A DNA stretch of 64,000 nucleotides. Source: Chitinophaga pendula. Its GTDB lineage: Bacteria; Bacteroidota; Bacteroidia; Chitinophagales; Chitinophagaceae. Under the pieces are notes generated by a model. That model worked only from the letters and a program-made list of their open reading frames with translations, was not told where the DNA came from and did not search any database. The stretch lies in assembly GCF_020386615.1 (NCBI RefSeq), contig NZ_CP077769.1, positions 124,001 through 188,000 of the forward strand, written 5' to 3'. Below are positions 17,399 to 26,420 of the stretch, piece after piece; position 1 is the first letter of the stretch, and the number at the start of each line of letters is the position of its first letter. The position numbers and the translations under genes are program-made.

Positions 17399-18529
17399 AT
17401 GCAACAACAACAGGCCAATATAGCAGTGATCGGCGCTGGCATCGTAGGCCTCGCCATAGCATACCACCTCTCCCGCCAGGGTAAAAAAGTAGTCGTATTC
17501 GAACGCAATAGCAAAGCCATTAGCGCCTCCATACGCAACTTCGGCCTCGTATGGCCCATCGGTCAGACCGCCGGGAAAATGTACCAACGCGCCATGAACA
17601 GCAGACGTACCTGGCAGGAACTGGCCGCCAAAACCGGCCTCCAATGCCAGGAAACCGGCTCCCTCCACCTCGTATACAACCAAGACGAACTGGCAGTACT
17701 CGAAGAATTCATACAAAATGCACCGGCTGCCGGATACGACTGTCAACTCCTCACCCCACAACAGATCGCCAACCACAGCAACGCTGTAAAAACAACCGGC
17801 CTGCTGGGCGGAATGTGGAGCCCCACAGAAATGACCGTCAACCCACGACAAGCTAGCGCCGCTATCGCCGACTACCTCCAGGAACAAGGAGTGACCTTTC
17901 GCTTCGGCACCGCCATCAACAACATCACCATGCCGTTCCTCCAAACGCCTGCCGAAAAATGGCAGGTCGAACAGGTATACGTCTGCAGCGGCGCCGACTT
18001 CGAAACACTATATCCGGCCGAATACGCCAACGCATCCCTCACCAAATGCAAACTGCAAATGATGCGGACCGTCGCCCAGCCAAACAACTGGCAACTAGGT
18101 CCCGCCCTCTGTGCCGGACTTACCCTCCTGCACTACAGCGCATTCGCCCATTGCAATAGCCTCGCCGCCTTGAAAGATCGTATCAACGCCGAAATGCCAG
18201 CATACCAACAATATGGCATCCACCTCCTGGTATCCCAGAACGGTGCCGGCGAACTGACCATCGGCGACTCACACGAATATGGTCCCGACTTCGAACCTTT
18301 CGACAAAGAAAATATCAATCAACTCATCCTGGACTACCTCCACACCTTCTTGGTAGCACCAGACTTCACCATACAAGAACGCTGGCATGGCATCTATCCC
18401 AAACTCACCAATGGACAAACCGATATCGTCCTCTCCCCCGAACCAAACGTCACTATCGTAAATGGCCTCGGCGGCGCAGGGATGACCTTGTCATTCGGCC
18501 TGGCCGAAGAACTGGTAGCAAAGACATAG
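17399..18529 (+). CDS. FAD-dependent amine/amino-acid oxidoreductase (TIGR03364-like)
   Basis: 376-residue flavoprotein of the D-amino-acid oxidase/glycine oxidase fold. The N-terminal Rossmann motif GAGIVG is at 12-17 and is followed by an acidic end to the second strand (VVFE). The C-terminal NGLGGAGMTLSFG returns to the FAD site. Family knowledge: TIGR03364 oxidases are found in operons with TIGR03351 phosphonatase-like hydrolases and are proposed to deaminate an aminophosphonate to an aldehyde. The gene order here fits that pairing. It follows the hydrolase by 56 bp and is closed by a strong terminator, so the two form their own transcription unit. Confidence 0.85.
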   Translation: MQQQQANIAVIGAGIVGLAIAYHLSRQGKKVVVFERNSKAISASIRNFGLVWPIGQTAGKMYQRAMNSRRTWQELAAKTGLQCQETGSLHLVYNQDELAVLEEFIQNAPAAGYDCQLLTPQQIANHSNAVKTTGLLGGMWSPTEMTVNPRQASAAIADYLQEQGVTFRFGTAINNITMPFLQTPAEKWQVEQVYVCSGADFETLYPAEYANASLTKCKLQMMRTVAQPNNWQLGPALCAGLTLLHYSAFAHCNSLAALKDRINAEMPAYQQYGIHLLVSQNGAGELTIGDSHEYGPDFEPFDKENINQLILDYLHTFLVAPDFTIQERWHGIYPKLTNGQTDIVLSPEPNVTIVNGLGGAGMTLSFGLAEELVAKT

Positions 18530-18555
18530 ATCCCATATTGTGTTTCACCAAATAA

Positions 18556-18589
18556 AAAGCAGGCGATTCTCCAATCGCTTGCTTTTTTT
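18556..18589 (+). terminator. Rho-independent terminator
   Basis: An AGCAGGCGATT / AATCGCTTGCT stem with a CTCC loop and seven T. The A-rich left flank means it could also work on the minus strand. Confidence 0.8.
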
Positions 18590-18940
18590 ATGTAAATAAT
18601 TAGGATATGATGAACTTTATTGCTATATTTTTGTAAAATTACGCGTAATCATTACCTGTAATCCGGGCAAATGATGTAATATAACCACGTTATCATGCAT
18701 ACAGGTAGCTGAGTATCCCCCTTCATTGCCCCGGCAGGTATAACACTATCAACCATCACGCCGGCAATGGCAACCAGGAACGATACGCAAGTACCCCCGT
18801 CACCTATGCTATGATAAACGGAAAATATGCGATACTTGTCACCATTATAAATCATGAAAATAAATAGGCAAACTATATAAAACTCGTTTGCAGTACTTAC
18901 TCGGTAAGTCACTGCACGTTCATAACGTGTTAAATGTAAT

Positions 18941-18976
18941 AGCAGGTTTCTTTTAAGTTACCTGCTTTTCTTTTTT
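18941..18976 (+). terminator. Orphan Rho-independent terminator
   Basis: An AGCAGGT / ACCTGCT stem, 12-nt loop and T-rich tail, with no annotated plus-strand gene immediately upstream. Confidence 0.6.
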
Positions 18977-19070
18977 ATCCACCCACCGCCCTCCAATACC
19001 ACCGCCCACACAATTCTGTGCATTACTAACCCGAAATCCCTATTTTTATTCACTAAACCAAAAGTAGATT

Positions 19071-20552
19071 ATGGCTCCAGCCGTGTTCGTATTATTCATA
19101 GCTTGCTATTTCTTCGTCTTGCTATTGATATCCTATATCACCACCCGTAATGCCGACGCCCAGTCTTATTTCACCGGCAACCGCAACTCCGTATGGTACC
19201 TCGTAGCCATCGGCATGATCAGCGATTCCCTGTCCGGTGTCACCTTCATATCCGTACCCGGCAAAGTAAGCGTAGCACAATTCTCATATCTCCAGGTCAT
19301 CCTGGGCTATGTACTCGGCTACCTGATCATCGCAAATGTACTCCTGCCCTTATACTACCGGCGTAACCTTACCTCTATATATACCTACCTGCAGGAACGA
19401 TTCGGCCCCGTCACACAAAAAACAGGTGCCGTATTTTTTATACTCTCCCGCTTGGTAGGCGCCGCCGCTCGCCTCTACCTCGTCGCCGGCGTATTGCAAA
19501 TATTCGTTTTCGATTACTATGGCATCGACTTCCGCGTATCCGTATCCGTCATGATCATACTCATGCTGCTATATACCTATCGCGGTGGTATCAAAACCCT
19601 GGTATGGACAGATGCACTCCAGTCCATCTTCCTCCTCGGTGGCGTCGTTCTCACCATCGTCGTGATCTGCCGGGAACTTCACTGGGGCCCCGCCGACCTG
19701 GTCAGCAACGTCGTCAACAGCGAATACTCCCGTACCTTCTTCTGGGACTGGAAAGCAGCCAACTTTTTCCCCAAAGACTTCTTCGGCGGAATGATGATCG
19801 CCGTCACCATGACCGGCCTCGATCAGAATATGATGCAGAAAAACCTGAGCTGCCGCACACTGGGCGAAGCACAAAAGAACATATACTCCTTCAGCATCAT
19901 GCAACTGATCGTAAATGTCTTCTTCCTCTCCCTCGGTATCCTCCTCTATCAATACGTGACCTCCAAAGGCATCGCCATCCCTAAAGACGCAGTAACCGGC
20001 AGATTGCTGACAGATAACCTGTTCCCCATGCTGGCCCTCAACTACCTGGGCACATTCGCCAGTATCGTATTCATCGTAGGCCTCACCGCCGCCACCTTCA
20101 GCAGCGCAGACAGCGTACTGACCACCCTCACCACCTCGTTCTATATCGATATACTCAACCTCGACCCGGAAACAGTGACCCGCCGCAACCGCAATATCAA
20201 AAATGCAGTACACATAGGCTTCGCAGCACTTCTACTGCTCACCATCCTCCTGTTCCGCGCCTATAACCAACAGGCCATCATCGACTCCGTCCTGTTCCTC
20301 GCTACCATCACATACGGACCCATGCTAGGCCTGTTCGCATTCGGCATCCTCAACAAACGCCCCACACTCGATGGCGCCTCCATCATCGTATGCCTTATCG
20401 CACCGGCACTTTGCTTTATTCTGAGCAAATATTCGGCACAATGGCTAAATGGTTATAAATTCGGTAACGAATTATTGATTGTAAACGGGCTGTTCACCTA
20501 CTGTGGCTTATTATTGTTTTCCCGTAAACCACAAGCGGTACAAACAACCTGA
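19071..20552 (+). CDS. Sodium:solute symporter (SSS family)
   Basis: 493-residue inner-membrane transporter with about 13 hydrophobic segments, beginning with an N-terminal membrane helix and no cleavable signal. The family motif YRGGIKTLVWTDALQ and the TGLDQNMMQKNL loop are diagnostic of sodium/solute symporters, which move sugars, amino acids, carboxylates or similar using the sodium gradient. The substrate cannot be assigned. The LOG-family gene follows after 25 bp and is probably co-transcribed. The phosphonate-like pair upstream is separated by two terminators, so there is no firm functional link. Confidence 0.9.
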   Translation: MAPAVFVLFIACYFFVLLLISYITTRNADAQSYFTGNRNSVWYLVAIGMISDSLSGVTFISVPGKVSVAQFSYLQVILGYVLGYLIIANVLLPLYYRRNLTSIYTYLQERFGPVTQKTGAVFFILSRLVGAAARLYLVAGVLQIFVFDYYGIDFRVSVSVMIILMLLYTYRGGIKTLVWTDALQSIFLLGGVVLTIVVICRELHWGPADLVSNVVNSEYSRTFFWDWKAANFFPKDFFGGMMIAVTMTGLDQNMMQKNLSCRTLGEAQKNIYSFSIMQLIVNVFFLSLGILLYQYVTSKGIAIPKDAVTGRLLTDNLFPMLALNYLGTFASIVFIVGLTAATFSSADSVLTTLTTSFYIDILNLDPETVTRRNRNIKNAVHIGFAALLLLTILLFRAYNQQAIIDSVLFLATITYGPMLGLFAFGILNKRPTLDGASIIVCLIAPALCFILSKYSAQWLNGYKFGNELLIVNGLFTYCGLLLFSRKPQAVQTT

Positions 20553-20577
20553 TGGTTTTCACTAAATGTAATTGCAG

Positions 20578-21276
20578 ATGAACGACAGCTTCAAAAATCT
20601 CAAAGAAAGAGACTGGACAGAAACCAAAGCACATTCCAGCTGGCAGATATTTAAGATCATGGCCGAATTCGTCGAAGGCTTCGAAGCCCTCGCTAAAATA
20701 GGCCCCTGCATCTCCATCTTTGGCTCCGCCCGCACAAAAGAAGGCAACAAATATTATGAACTCTCACAAGAAGTAGCTCGCAGACTGGCAGAAGAAGGAT
20801 TCGGTATCATCTCCGGCGGAGGCCCCGGCGTTATGGAAGCCGCCAACAGAGGCGCCCAACAAGCCAAAGGCAAATCCGTAGGCGTGAACATCACCCTCCC
20901 ACACGAACAATATCCTAATCCATATGTCGACCACGACAAAAATCTACACTTCGACTACTTCTTCGTCCGTAAAGTCATGTTCACCAAATACTCCCAGGGC
21001 TTCGTTATGATGCCGGGCGGATTCGGTACCATGGACGAATTTTTCGAAGTAGCAACCCTCATCCAAACCAAAAAAATGACGGATACACCACTCGTACTCG
21101 TCGGTAGCGAATACTGGGGCGGCCTGCTCGACTGGATCCGGACCACCATGATGGAAAAAGAAAGCAACATCTCCCCCGAAGACCTCGGACTTCTCAAACT
21201 ATTCGATACAGCAGACGAAGTAGTAGAATACTTCCGCGTATTCTACACGACCAACAAATTGCGGCCTAACTTCTAA
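20578..21276 (+). CDS. LOG-family (TIGR00730) nucleotide phosphoribohydrolase-like protein
   Basis: 232 residues from the ATG at 20578; a TTG two codons earlier is less likely. Rossmann-fold LOG protein with SGGGPGVMEAANRG near 80-93 and the signature PGGFGTMDE near 146, which together form the nucleotide-monophosphate site. Known relatives hydrolyse cytokinin riboside 5'-monophosphates or purine nucleotides; many are misannotated as lysine decarboxylases. In a soil Bacteroidota a nucleotide-salvage or repair role is as likely as cytokinin release. It follows the symporter closely and ends in a terminator. Confidence 0.88.
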   Translation: MNDSFKNLKERDWTETKAHSSWQIFKIMAEFVEGFEALAKIGPCISIFGSARTKEGNKYYELSQEVARRLAEEGFGIISGGGPGVMEAANRGAQQAKGKSVGVNITLPHEQYPNPYVDHDKNLHFDYFFVRKVMFTKYSQGFVMMPGGFGTMDEFFEVATLIQTKKMTDTPLVLVGSEYWGGLLDWIRTTMMEKESNISPEDLGLLKLFDTADEVVEYFRVFYTTNKLRPNF

Positions 21277-21310
21277 AAAAAGAACGCAACGCTGAAAAAT
21301 CACTTCCTTA

Positions 21311-21345
21311 AAAGGCTACCGAAAGGTGGCCTTTTATATTTTTCA
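21311..21345 (+). terminator. Rho-independent terminator after LOG gene
   Basis: An AAAGGCTACC / GGTGGCCTTT stem with a GAAA tetraloop, followed by an interrupted T-run. Confidence 0.65.
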
Positions 21346-21768
21346 AAAACACCGCTCCTTTGAAATTCATAAAAATGTCTTTGAACAGACGATCCATTTG
21401 CATGACAGCACAACACAACTTTACACCTGAAATGTTACCGTGGAAGTACAAAAAGGTCTTCCGGAAAAGATAGTGTGCTCTACACACTCATCGGCCCCCC
21501 ACTTACCCCGTATATCATAAAAATCCTTGTAGAATCGTTAATACCTTGGGCGACAACTACCTGCCGATATAAAAAATGAAATATTAAGTAGCTGAAAGCT
21601 AAATAGTTAAGCTGGAGTAAGTCAACCCGCGCAGCGCCTGGTAAGAGCTTTTATACGTGTTCTACCTGCTGTCTGCCGTATTCCACACCCCCAGGTGCGG
21701 AGGGCTGCAGCCATCCTTCAATATGCCAGAAAATCCTAAAATCAGCAAACTCTCACATATAAAAATCT

Positions 21769-21776
21769 TAGGTTTG
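21769..21776 (+). promoter_or_regulatory. Bacteroidetes -7 box for O-methyltransferase
   Basis: TAGGTTTG matches TAnnTTTG, 14 nt before the ATG, implying a very short leader. Confidence 0.4.
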
Positions 21777-21790
21777 CAGAAAATTTATAT

Positions 21791-22432
21791 ATGGATGTAA
21801 TTCCAGCTGCCGTAGAAGCGTTTGCAGAGAAATATACCAGCCCTGAGACAGAGGTATTACGCCGCCTGAACAGGGAAACTCATCTGGAAGTAGAACGCCC
21901 GCACATGTTAAGCGGACACCTGCAAGGGCAATTCTTTCAGCTGATCAGCCATATGATCCGTCCTCGCCGCATCCTGGAAATTGGCACATATACCGGTTAT
22001 TCCGCTATCTGCCTCGCCCAGGGCCTCACAAACGATGGATTACTATATACGATCGATATCAACGAAGAAATGGAAGACCGTTGCCTGCGCTATTTTAAAG
22101 AAGCAGGTTTGGCAGATAAAATAAAGATGCACATCGGAAAAGCCGTGGACATCATCCCGCAGATGAACGAAACATTCGACCTCGTTTTCATCGATGCCGA
22201 CAAAGCTGGCTACGATGACTATTACGACCTCGTATGGGACAAACTCCGGACCGGTGGATTCATCCTGGCCGATAACGTCATCTATCACGGCGAAGTACTA
22301 CTACCCGCCGCCGAACAAAGCGCCAACGCCAAAGCAATGGTGCGGTTCTGTGAAAAAGTATTGGCCGATGGCCGTGCCGAAAAATTGCTACTTACTATCC
22401 GCGATGGTGTACTCATCATCCGGAAAAAATAA
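21791..22432 (+). CDS. Class I SAM-dependent O-methyltransferase (catechol-type family)
   Basis: 213 residues, a normal length for the small cation-dependent O-methyltransferase family. SAM motif EIGTYTGYSAICL is near 63-75. FIDADKAGYDDYYD near 136 gives the metal-binding Asp, and LADNVIYHG near 160 the second metal site. The N-terminus (FAEKYTSPETEVLRRLNRET) is typical. Members methylate catechols, caffeoyl-CoA or other small hydroxylated molecules. The substrate is unknown. It is a clear paralogue of the O-methyltransferase in the NRPS cluster at 41.9 kb. It has its own promoter-like box and no metabolic partner beside it. Confidence 0.9.
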   Translation: MDVIPAAVEAFAEKYTSPETEVLRRLNRETHLEVERPHMLSGHLQGQFFQLISHMIRPRRILEIGTYTGYSAICLAQGLTNDGLLYTIDINEEMEDRCLRYFKEAGLADKIKMHIGKAVDIIPQMNETFDLVFIDADKAGYDDYYDLVWDKLRTGGFILADNVIYHGEVLLPAAEQSANAKAMVRFCEKVLADGRAEKLLLTIRDGVLIIRKK

Positions 22433-22493
22433 TAAATGATCACGTGAAGAGAAAACCGTGAATCGCTCAGAAACCCATTAAATTCAACCATAC

Positions 22494-23909
22494 ATGCAAG
22501 TAAGAAAATTCTTGTCAGTGGTCTGTTTTCTTATTGGCTGCATGCCCTGTTTGAAGGCGCAGAACATGACGACGGCGCAGTATATCGCCACGTATAAAAA
22601 TATTGCCATAGAGGAAATGAACCGTTCCGGCGTACCAGCCGCCATCAAACTGGCACAGGGCATCCTGGAAACACAGTCAGGCAACGGTTGGCTGGTAAAC
22701 AATTCCAACAACCACTTCGGCATCAAATGTAAAAACAACTGGATAGGTCCCTCCGTCAACTATGACGACGACGCCCGCCAGGAATGCTTCCGCAAATACG
22801 ATAACGCAAGCGCCTCCTATCGCGACCATTCTAACTTCCTCCGCAATAACCCGCGCTATGCCTTCCTCTTCCAGTTCGGACCAGAAGACTATCGCTCCTG
22901 GGCATACGGCCTCAAACAGGCAGGATACGCTACCAGCCGCACCTATCCGCAACAGCTCATTAAGATCATAGAAGATAATAACTTACAGGACTACACGCTG
23001 ATTGCCATGGGCAAAAAAAGCAGCAGCACCGATACCCAACAGAACGACCCGGTATACGCTGCCGCACCCGCTCCGGCATCACCTAAGAACGATCGCGCTA
23101 ACTTCCTTACCAACCCGCAGCCTCCCAAAGAATACCCTAAAGGTGTATTCGAAATCAATGGCCGTAAAGTACTATACCTGCCCGCAGGTACCTCCCTTAT
23201 CCAGCTCGCCGATCAACGCGATATCCGCCTCCGCAACCTCGTAAAATACAATGACCTGCTCGACGATTCCCCCTTGTCTAAAGGCATGTTCGTATTCTTA
23301 CAGAAAAAAAGCAAAAAAGGCAAAGACGACTACCACATCGTACAACCGGGAGAAAATATGCACGATATCGCCCAGGCCGAAGGCATACAGCTTCGCTGGC
23401 TCCAGCGTAGAAATAAAATGGAATACGGACAAGAACCCGCCGCAGGCGAAAAACTCGCCCTCGATGGATACGCCTCCCGTACCCCCCGCCTTCGCTCCGA
23501 AGCCGTATTACGCCCGCTCGACGAACAACACGAAGATTTCTCCCCTCGCCAATTCGTAAAAGGCATCAAAGAAGAAATCGCCAAGTCAAATAACAACGGC
23601 CAGATCGCCGAAGCTCAACCCAATCCCCAGGCCTCCAATAACCTACCCCCCGGTATGGTCGAAGACCTGAAGAAAATGGGAACCGTAAAGCCTTCCGGCC
23701 CCGCTCTACCCCCCGCATACCCGGCCAGCGCACCGGCCCCCTCAGAGCCCTCCCGCGCAGGCGCAATGCAATACCACGACGTACAGCCCAAAGAAACGCT
23801 GTTCGCCATCGCCAAACGTTACAATGTCAGCATATCACTCCTCCAGGAATGGAACAACCTGCAAGGATACGATATCAAAATAGGACAACGACTATTGGTA
23901 GGTAAATAA
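22494..23909 (+). CDS. Secreted glucosaminidase with LysM domains
   Basis: 471-residue cell-wall hydrolase. The signal peptide has a small Cys-containing hydrophobic core and ends near LKAQ. The mannosyl-glycoprotein endo-beta-N-acetylglucosaminidase (FlgJ-like) domain covers about 30-165, with ILETQSGNGWL carrying the likely catalytic Glu and NNHFGIKCK. LysM domains lie near 277-320 (YHIVQPGENMHDIAQ) and 425-471 (YHDVQPKETLFAIAKRYNVS), with a Pro-rich linker between. Known role of the family: cleavage of peptidoglycan glycan strands during growth or division. It lies 61 bp after the methyltransferase and may be read through from it. Confidence 0.9.
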   Translation: MQVRKFLSVVCFLIGCMPCLKAQNMTTAQYIATYKNIAIEEMNRSGVPAAIKLAQGILETQSGNGWLVNNSNNHFGIKCKNNWIGPSVNYDDDARQECFRKYDNASASYRDHSNFLRNNPRYAFLFQFGPEDYRSWAYGLKQAGYATSRTYPQQLIKIIEDNNLQDYTLIAMGKKSSSTDTQQNDPVYAAAPAPASPKNDRANFLTNPQPPKEYPKGVFEINGRKVLYLPAGTSLIQLADQRDIRLRNLVKYNDLLDDSPLSKGMFVFLQKKSKKGKDDYHIVQPGENMHDIAQAEGIQLRWLQRRNKMEYGQEPAAGEKLALDGYASRTPRLRSEAVLRPLDEQHEDFSPRQFVKGIKEEIAKSNNNGQIAEAQPNPQASNNLPPGMVEDLKKMGTVKPSGPALPPAYPASAPAPSEPSRAGAMQYHDVQPKETLFAIAKRYNVSISLLQEWNNLQGYDIKIGQRLLVGK

Positions 23910-23973
23910 CCAGGACGCTTAAATAATCGTATATAAAGAGCACACAAAATCTGTAATCTACAATTTGAAGAGA

Positions 23974-24516
23974 ATGTCAGTAATCAAATGTCATGACAAG
24001 CACTTTCAACCCTATATCGGGCCGGAAGAGCTGCAGCTGCGTATTAAGGAGATGGCCGATCAGATCAACAAAGACCTGCAAGGCGAAAAACCATTGTTCA
24101 TCGCTATTTTGAATGGCTCATTCATGTTTGCCGCCGATCTGTTCAAATACCTCACCATCGATGCGGAAATATCCTTCATTAAACTAGCTTCGTACAAAGG
24201 CACCAAATCTACCGGCAATGTCGTAACTGCCATCGGCCTCGATGAAGACCTCTTCGGACGTACCGTAGTAGTCCTGGAAGACATCGTAGATACCGGCAAA
24301 ACACTCAGCCAGTTCCTGCCCCAGCTCGAACACCAGCAGCCTAAAAAACTGCTCGTAGCCTCACTGCTCACCAAACCCGAAGCAATGACCCACAAGATCG
24401 ATATCGACTACCTCGGCTTCTCCGTACCCAACAAATTCCTGCTGGGGTATGGCCTCGATTACGATGGCCTGGGCCGTAACCTGCCCGCTATCTACCAATT
24501 GGTGGAAAACGAATAA
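23974..24516 (+). CDS. hpt: Hypoxanthine phosphoribosyltransferase
   Basis: 180 residues from the ATG at 23974; a TTG three codons upstream is less likely. Purine salvage enzyme converting hypoxanthine or guanine plus PRPP to the nucleotide. The PRPP-binding motif VVVLEDIVDTGKT lies near 98-110, and YGLDYDGLGRNLP near the C-terminus is the usual purine-loop segment. Length is normal for bacterial Hpt. It is followed by a strong terminator. Confidence 0.95.
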   Translation: MSVIKCHDKHFQPYIGPEELQLRIKEMADQINKDLQGEKPLFIAILNGSFMFAADLFKYLTIDAEISFIKLASYKGTKSTGNVVTAIGLDEDLFGRTVVVLEDIVDTGKTLSQFLPQLEHQQPKKLLVASLLTKPEAMTHKIDIDYLGFSVPNKFLLGYGLDYDGLGRNLPAIYQLVENE

Positions 24517-24537
24517 AAATAACATCAGTATAAAGCA

Positions 24538-24575
24538 GGGGCGGCACCATAGCATAGGCCGCCCCCCGCCTTTTT
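24538..24575 (+). terminator. Rho-independent terminator after hpt
   Basis: A GGGGCGGC / GCCGCCCC stem with a 12-nt loop, then CCGCC and five T. Confidence 0.8.
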
Positions 24576-24653
24576 ATCACCACCCCCATATCCCTGCTTT
24601 CCCGACTCCGTATTATTCTGTAACTTGAGCACCTCAACCCCGGGGTAAAACAG

Positions 24654-26420
24654 ATGCAACACCTCCTTATACTATTCGTTCTCTTATGGGCATCGGTAGG
24701 GGCACATGCGCAAACGGTATGGGTAACAGGGGCAGTAGAAGACAGTATCTCACACCAGCCACTCCCAGGTGTGGAGATCCACGTAGCAGAAGATACCACC
24801 AAAACCACCACTAACCGTTATGGCCTTTTTCGTATCGTCGTTCCGGCTGGCAGCACCCACCTGCTGTTCACCCACCAGGCATACCGGCCACAAAAGATCG
24901 CACTGAAGCACTACGACAGAATGCTGGTTGCACTAAGCCCGCTTGACAAGCAGGTAGATGAGATCGCCATCGCCAAAGCCAAAGCTAAAGCCCGGTTCTC
25001 TCACAGCACCAACCCCAACTACGGTAATACCGCCATGGGAATGGGCGTCAGCAACTTCTTCGACGAAACATATGGCGCCATCTACGAAAACAAATTCGCC
25101 GCAACAGATCGCATCCCCGTCTCCTCCTTCGCCGTAGATGTAGACAGAGCCGCCTATAGCAACATCCGCCGTTTCATGAGACTCAAAGAACGGGTACCCG
25201 TAGATGCCGTCCGCATCGAAGAAATGATGAACTACTTCCACTACGATTACCCCTTGCCCGCCGGACAACAACTCATGGCCATCCACAGCCAGGTAGCCGA
25301 CTGCCCATGGCAACCAGGGCACCAGCTACTCCAGGTAGCCATCCGCGCTAAAACAGTCAACATCGATAGCCTACCCCCCAGCAACCTCGTGTTTCTCATC
25401 GATGTATCCGGCTCCATGGGCACACCCAATAAATTACCGTTGCTGCAAGCCGCCTTCCGCGTACTGGTCAATAACCTCCGCGCTAAAGACAGAGTAGCCA
25501 TCATCGCCTATGCCGGCTCACCGGGTATCATCCTCCCCTGCACCCCCGGCAACCAAAAAGAGAAAATACTCAATGCCATCGACTACCTGAGCGCCGGCGG
25601 TGCCACCGGCGGCGAAGCCGCCATCAAAATGGCCTACCAGATCGCGGAAGAAAACTTCATCCCCTCCGGCAATAACCGCGTCGTAATGGCCACCGATGGC
25701 GACTTCAACGTCGGCCAATCCAGCGATGCCGATATGGAAACACTGATCCTCCAAAAGAAAGAAACCGGCGTATTACTCACCTGCCTCGGCGTCGGCATGA
25801 AAGATTATAAAGATTCAAAACTGGAAACCCTCTCCAGCAAAGGAAATGGGAACTTTGCCTATATAGACAACCTCGAAGAAGCAAATAAAGTGTTCGCCAG
25901 GGAATTCGGTAGCACCCTCTTCACCATCGCAAAAGATGTCAGAGCCGAATTAACTTTTAACCCCAACCTAGTAAAGGAATACCGCCTGATAGGATACGAA
26001 AACAAAGTGCTCCGTACAGAAGACTCCAATGAAAAAATAATCGGTGGAATAGTAGGCGCAGGACATTGCGCCGTAGCCATGTATGAGATCATCCCCGGCT
26101 CGTCTGCCTGGCAACAGGATAGCCTCCTGGCAAAAGTGAAACTACAGTACCACGACCCCAGGGATACCGCCACCTATACCTTGCAGAAAGAGGTACCTGC
26201 CAGCAGTACCACATTCGAAGCTGCCGGCAATGACTTCCGCTTCGCCAGTGCAGTAGCGCTGCTCGGCCTGCTGTTACGCCGGTCTGCCTATAAAGGAAAA
26301 GGAGAATGCACCTTGATAATAGATATCGCCAAAGATGCCAAAGGAAAAGATCCCGGCGGATACCGGCAGGAATTCGTCAAACTGGTAAAAGAATTGAAAA
26401 AACAAGGACAGATCAAATGA
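24654..26420 (+). CDS. Secreted von Willebrand factor A-domain protein (YfbK-like)
   Basis: 588 residues. Signal peptide 1-20 (ending AHAQ). A carboxypeptidase-D regulatory-like beta-sandwich follows at about 23-105 (GAVEDSISHQPLPGVEI, NRYGLF). Next is the YfbK-type N-terminal region (FAVDVDRAAYSNIRRFM near 160). The vWA domain has an intact MIDAS: DVSGSMG near 250 and ATDGDFN near 348. The C-terminal region matches the DUF3520-like tail of this family. These are envelope proteins thought to bind partners through metal, but the exact role is unknown. Its stop codon directly abuts that of the convergent symporter gene. Confidence 0.9.
   Translation: MQHLLILFVLLWASVGAHAQTVWVTGAVEDSISHQPLPGVEIHVAEDTTKTTTNRYGLFRIVVPAGSTHLLFTHQAYRPQKIALKHYDRMLVALSPLDKQVDEIAIAKAKAKARFSHSTNPNYGNTAMGMGVSNFFDETYGAIYENKFAATDRIPVSSFAVDVDRAAYSNIRRFMRLKERVPVDAVRIEEMMNYFHYDYPLPAGQQLMAIHSQVADCPWQPGHQLLQVAIRAKTVNIDSLPPSNLVFLIDVSGSMGTPNKLPLLQAAFRVLVNNLRAKDRVAIIAYAGSPGIILPCTPGNQKEKILNAIDYLSAGGATGGEAAIKMAYQIAEENFIPSGNNRVVMATDGDFNVGQSSDADMETLILQKKETGVLLTCLGVGMKDYKDSKLETLSSKGNGNFAYIDNLEEANKVFAREFGSTLFTIAKDVRAELTFNPNLVKEYRLIGYENKVLRTEDSNEKIIGGIVGAGHCAVAMYEIIPGSSAWQQDSLLAKVKLQYHDPRDTATYTLQKEVPASSTTFEAAGNDFRFASAVALLGLLLRRSAYKGKGECTLIIDIAKDAKGKDPGGYRQEFVKLVKELKKQGQIK

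Larger units (their letters stand above)
18530..19070. other. Intergenic region with two terminators and a possible small RNA
   Basis: 541 bp. Terminators at 18556-18589 and 18941-18976 bracket about 350 bp with no good plus-strand gene. TATTTTTG at 18626-18633 matches the -7 consensus, and a CACGTT-CAT-AACGTG inverted repeat lies at 18915-18929. A small RNA is possible. An 86-codon GTG-started minus-strand ORF at 18652-18912 is not convincing. Confidence 0.4.
21277..21790. other. Intergenic region
   Basis: 514 bp. It contains the terminator at 21311-21345 and the -7 box at 21769-21776. The rest holds only short ORFs; the longest I noted is 32 codons at 21375-21473. No RNA gene was recognised. 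Confidence 0.55.

Noticed and set aside
11286..18529. Lanthipeptide synthetase (LanB/LanC/LanM), radical SAM enzyme or peptide ABC exporter near the RiPP-like gene
   Set aside because: All neighbouring ORFs have other clear assignments, so any modification or export enzymes must be outside the window.
18652..18912. 86-codon minus-strand ORF in the intergenic region
   Set aside because: GTG start, no family resemblance, AT-rich, and it lies between plus-strand terminators. A non-coding explanation is at least as good.
21375..21473. 32-codon plus-strand ORF in the gap after the LOG gene
   Set aside because: Too short and basic, with no ribosome-binding or promoter evidence.
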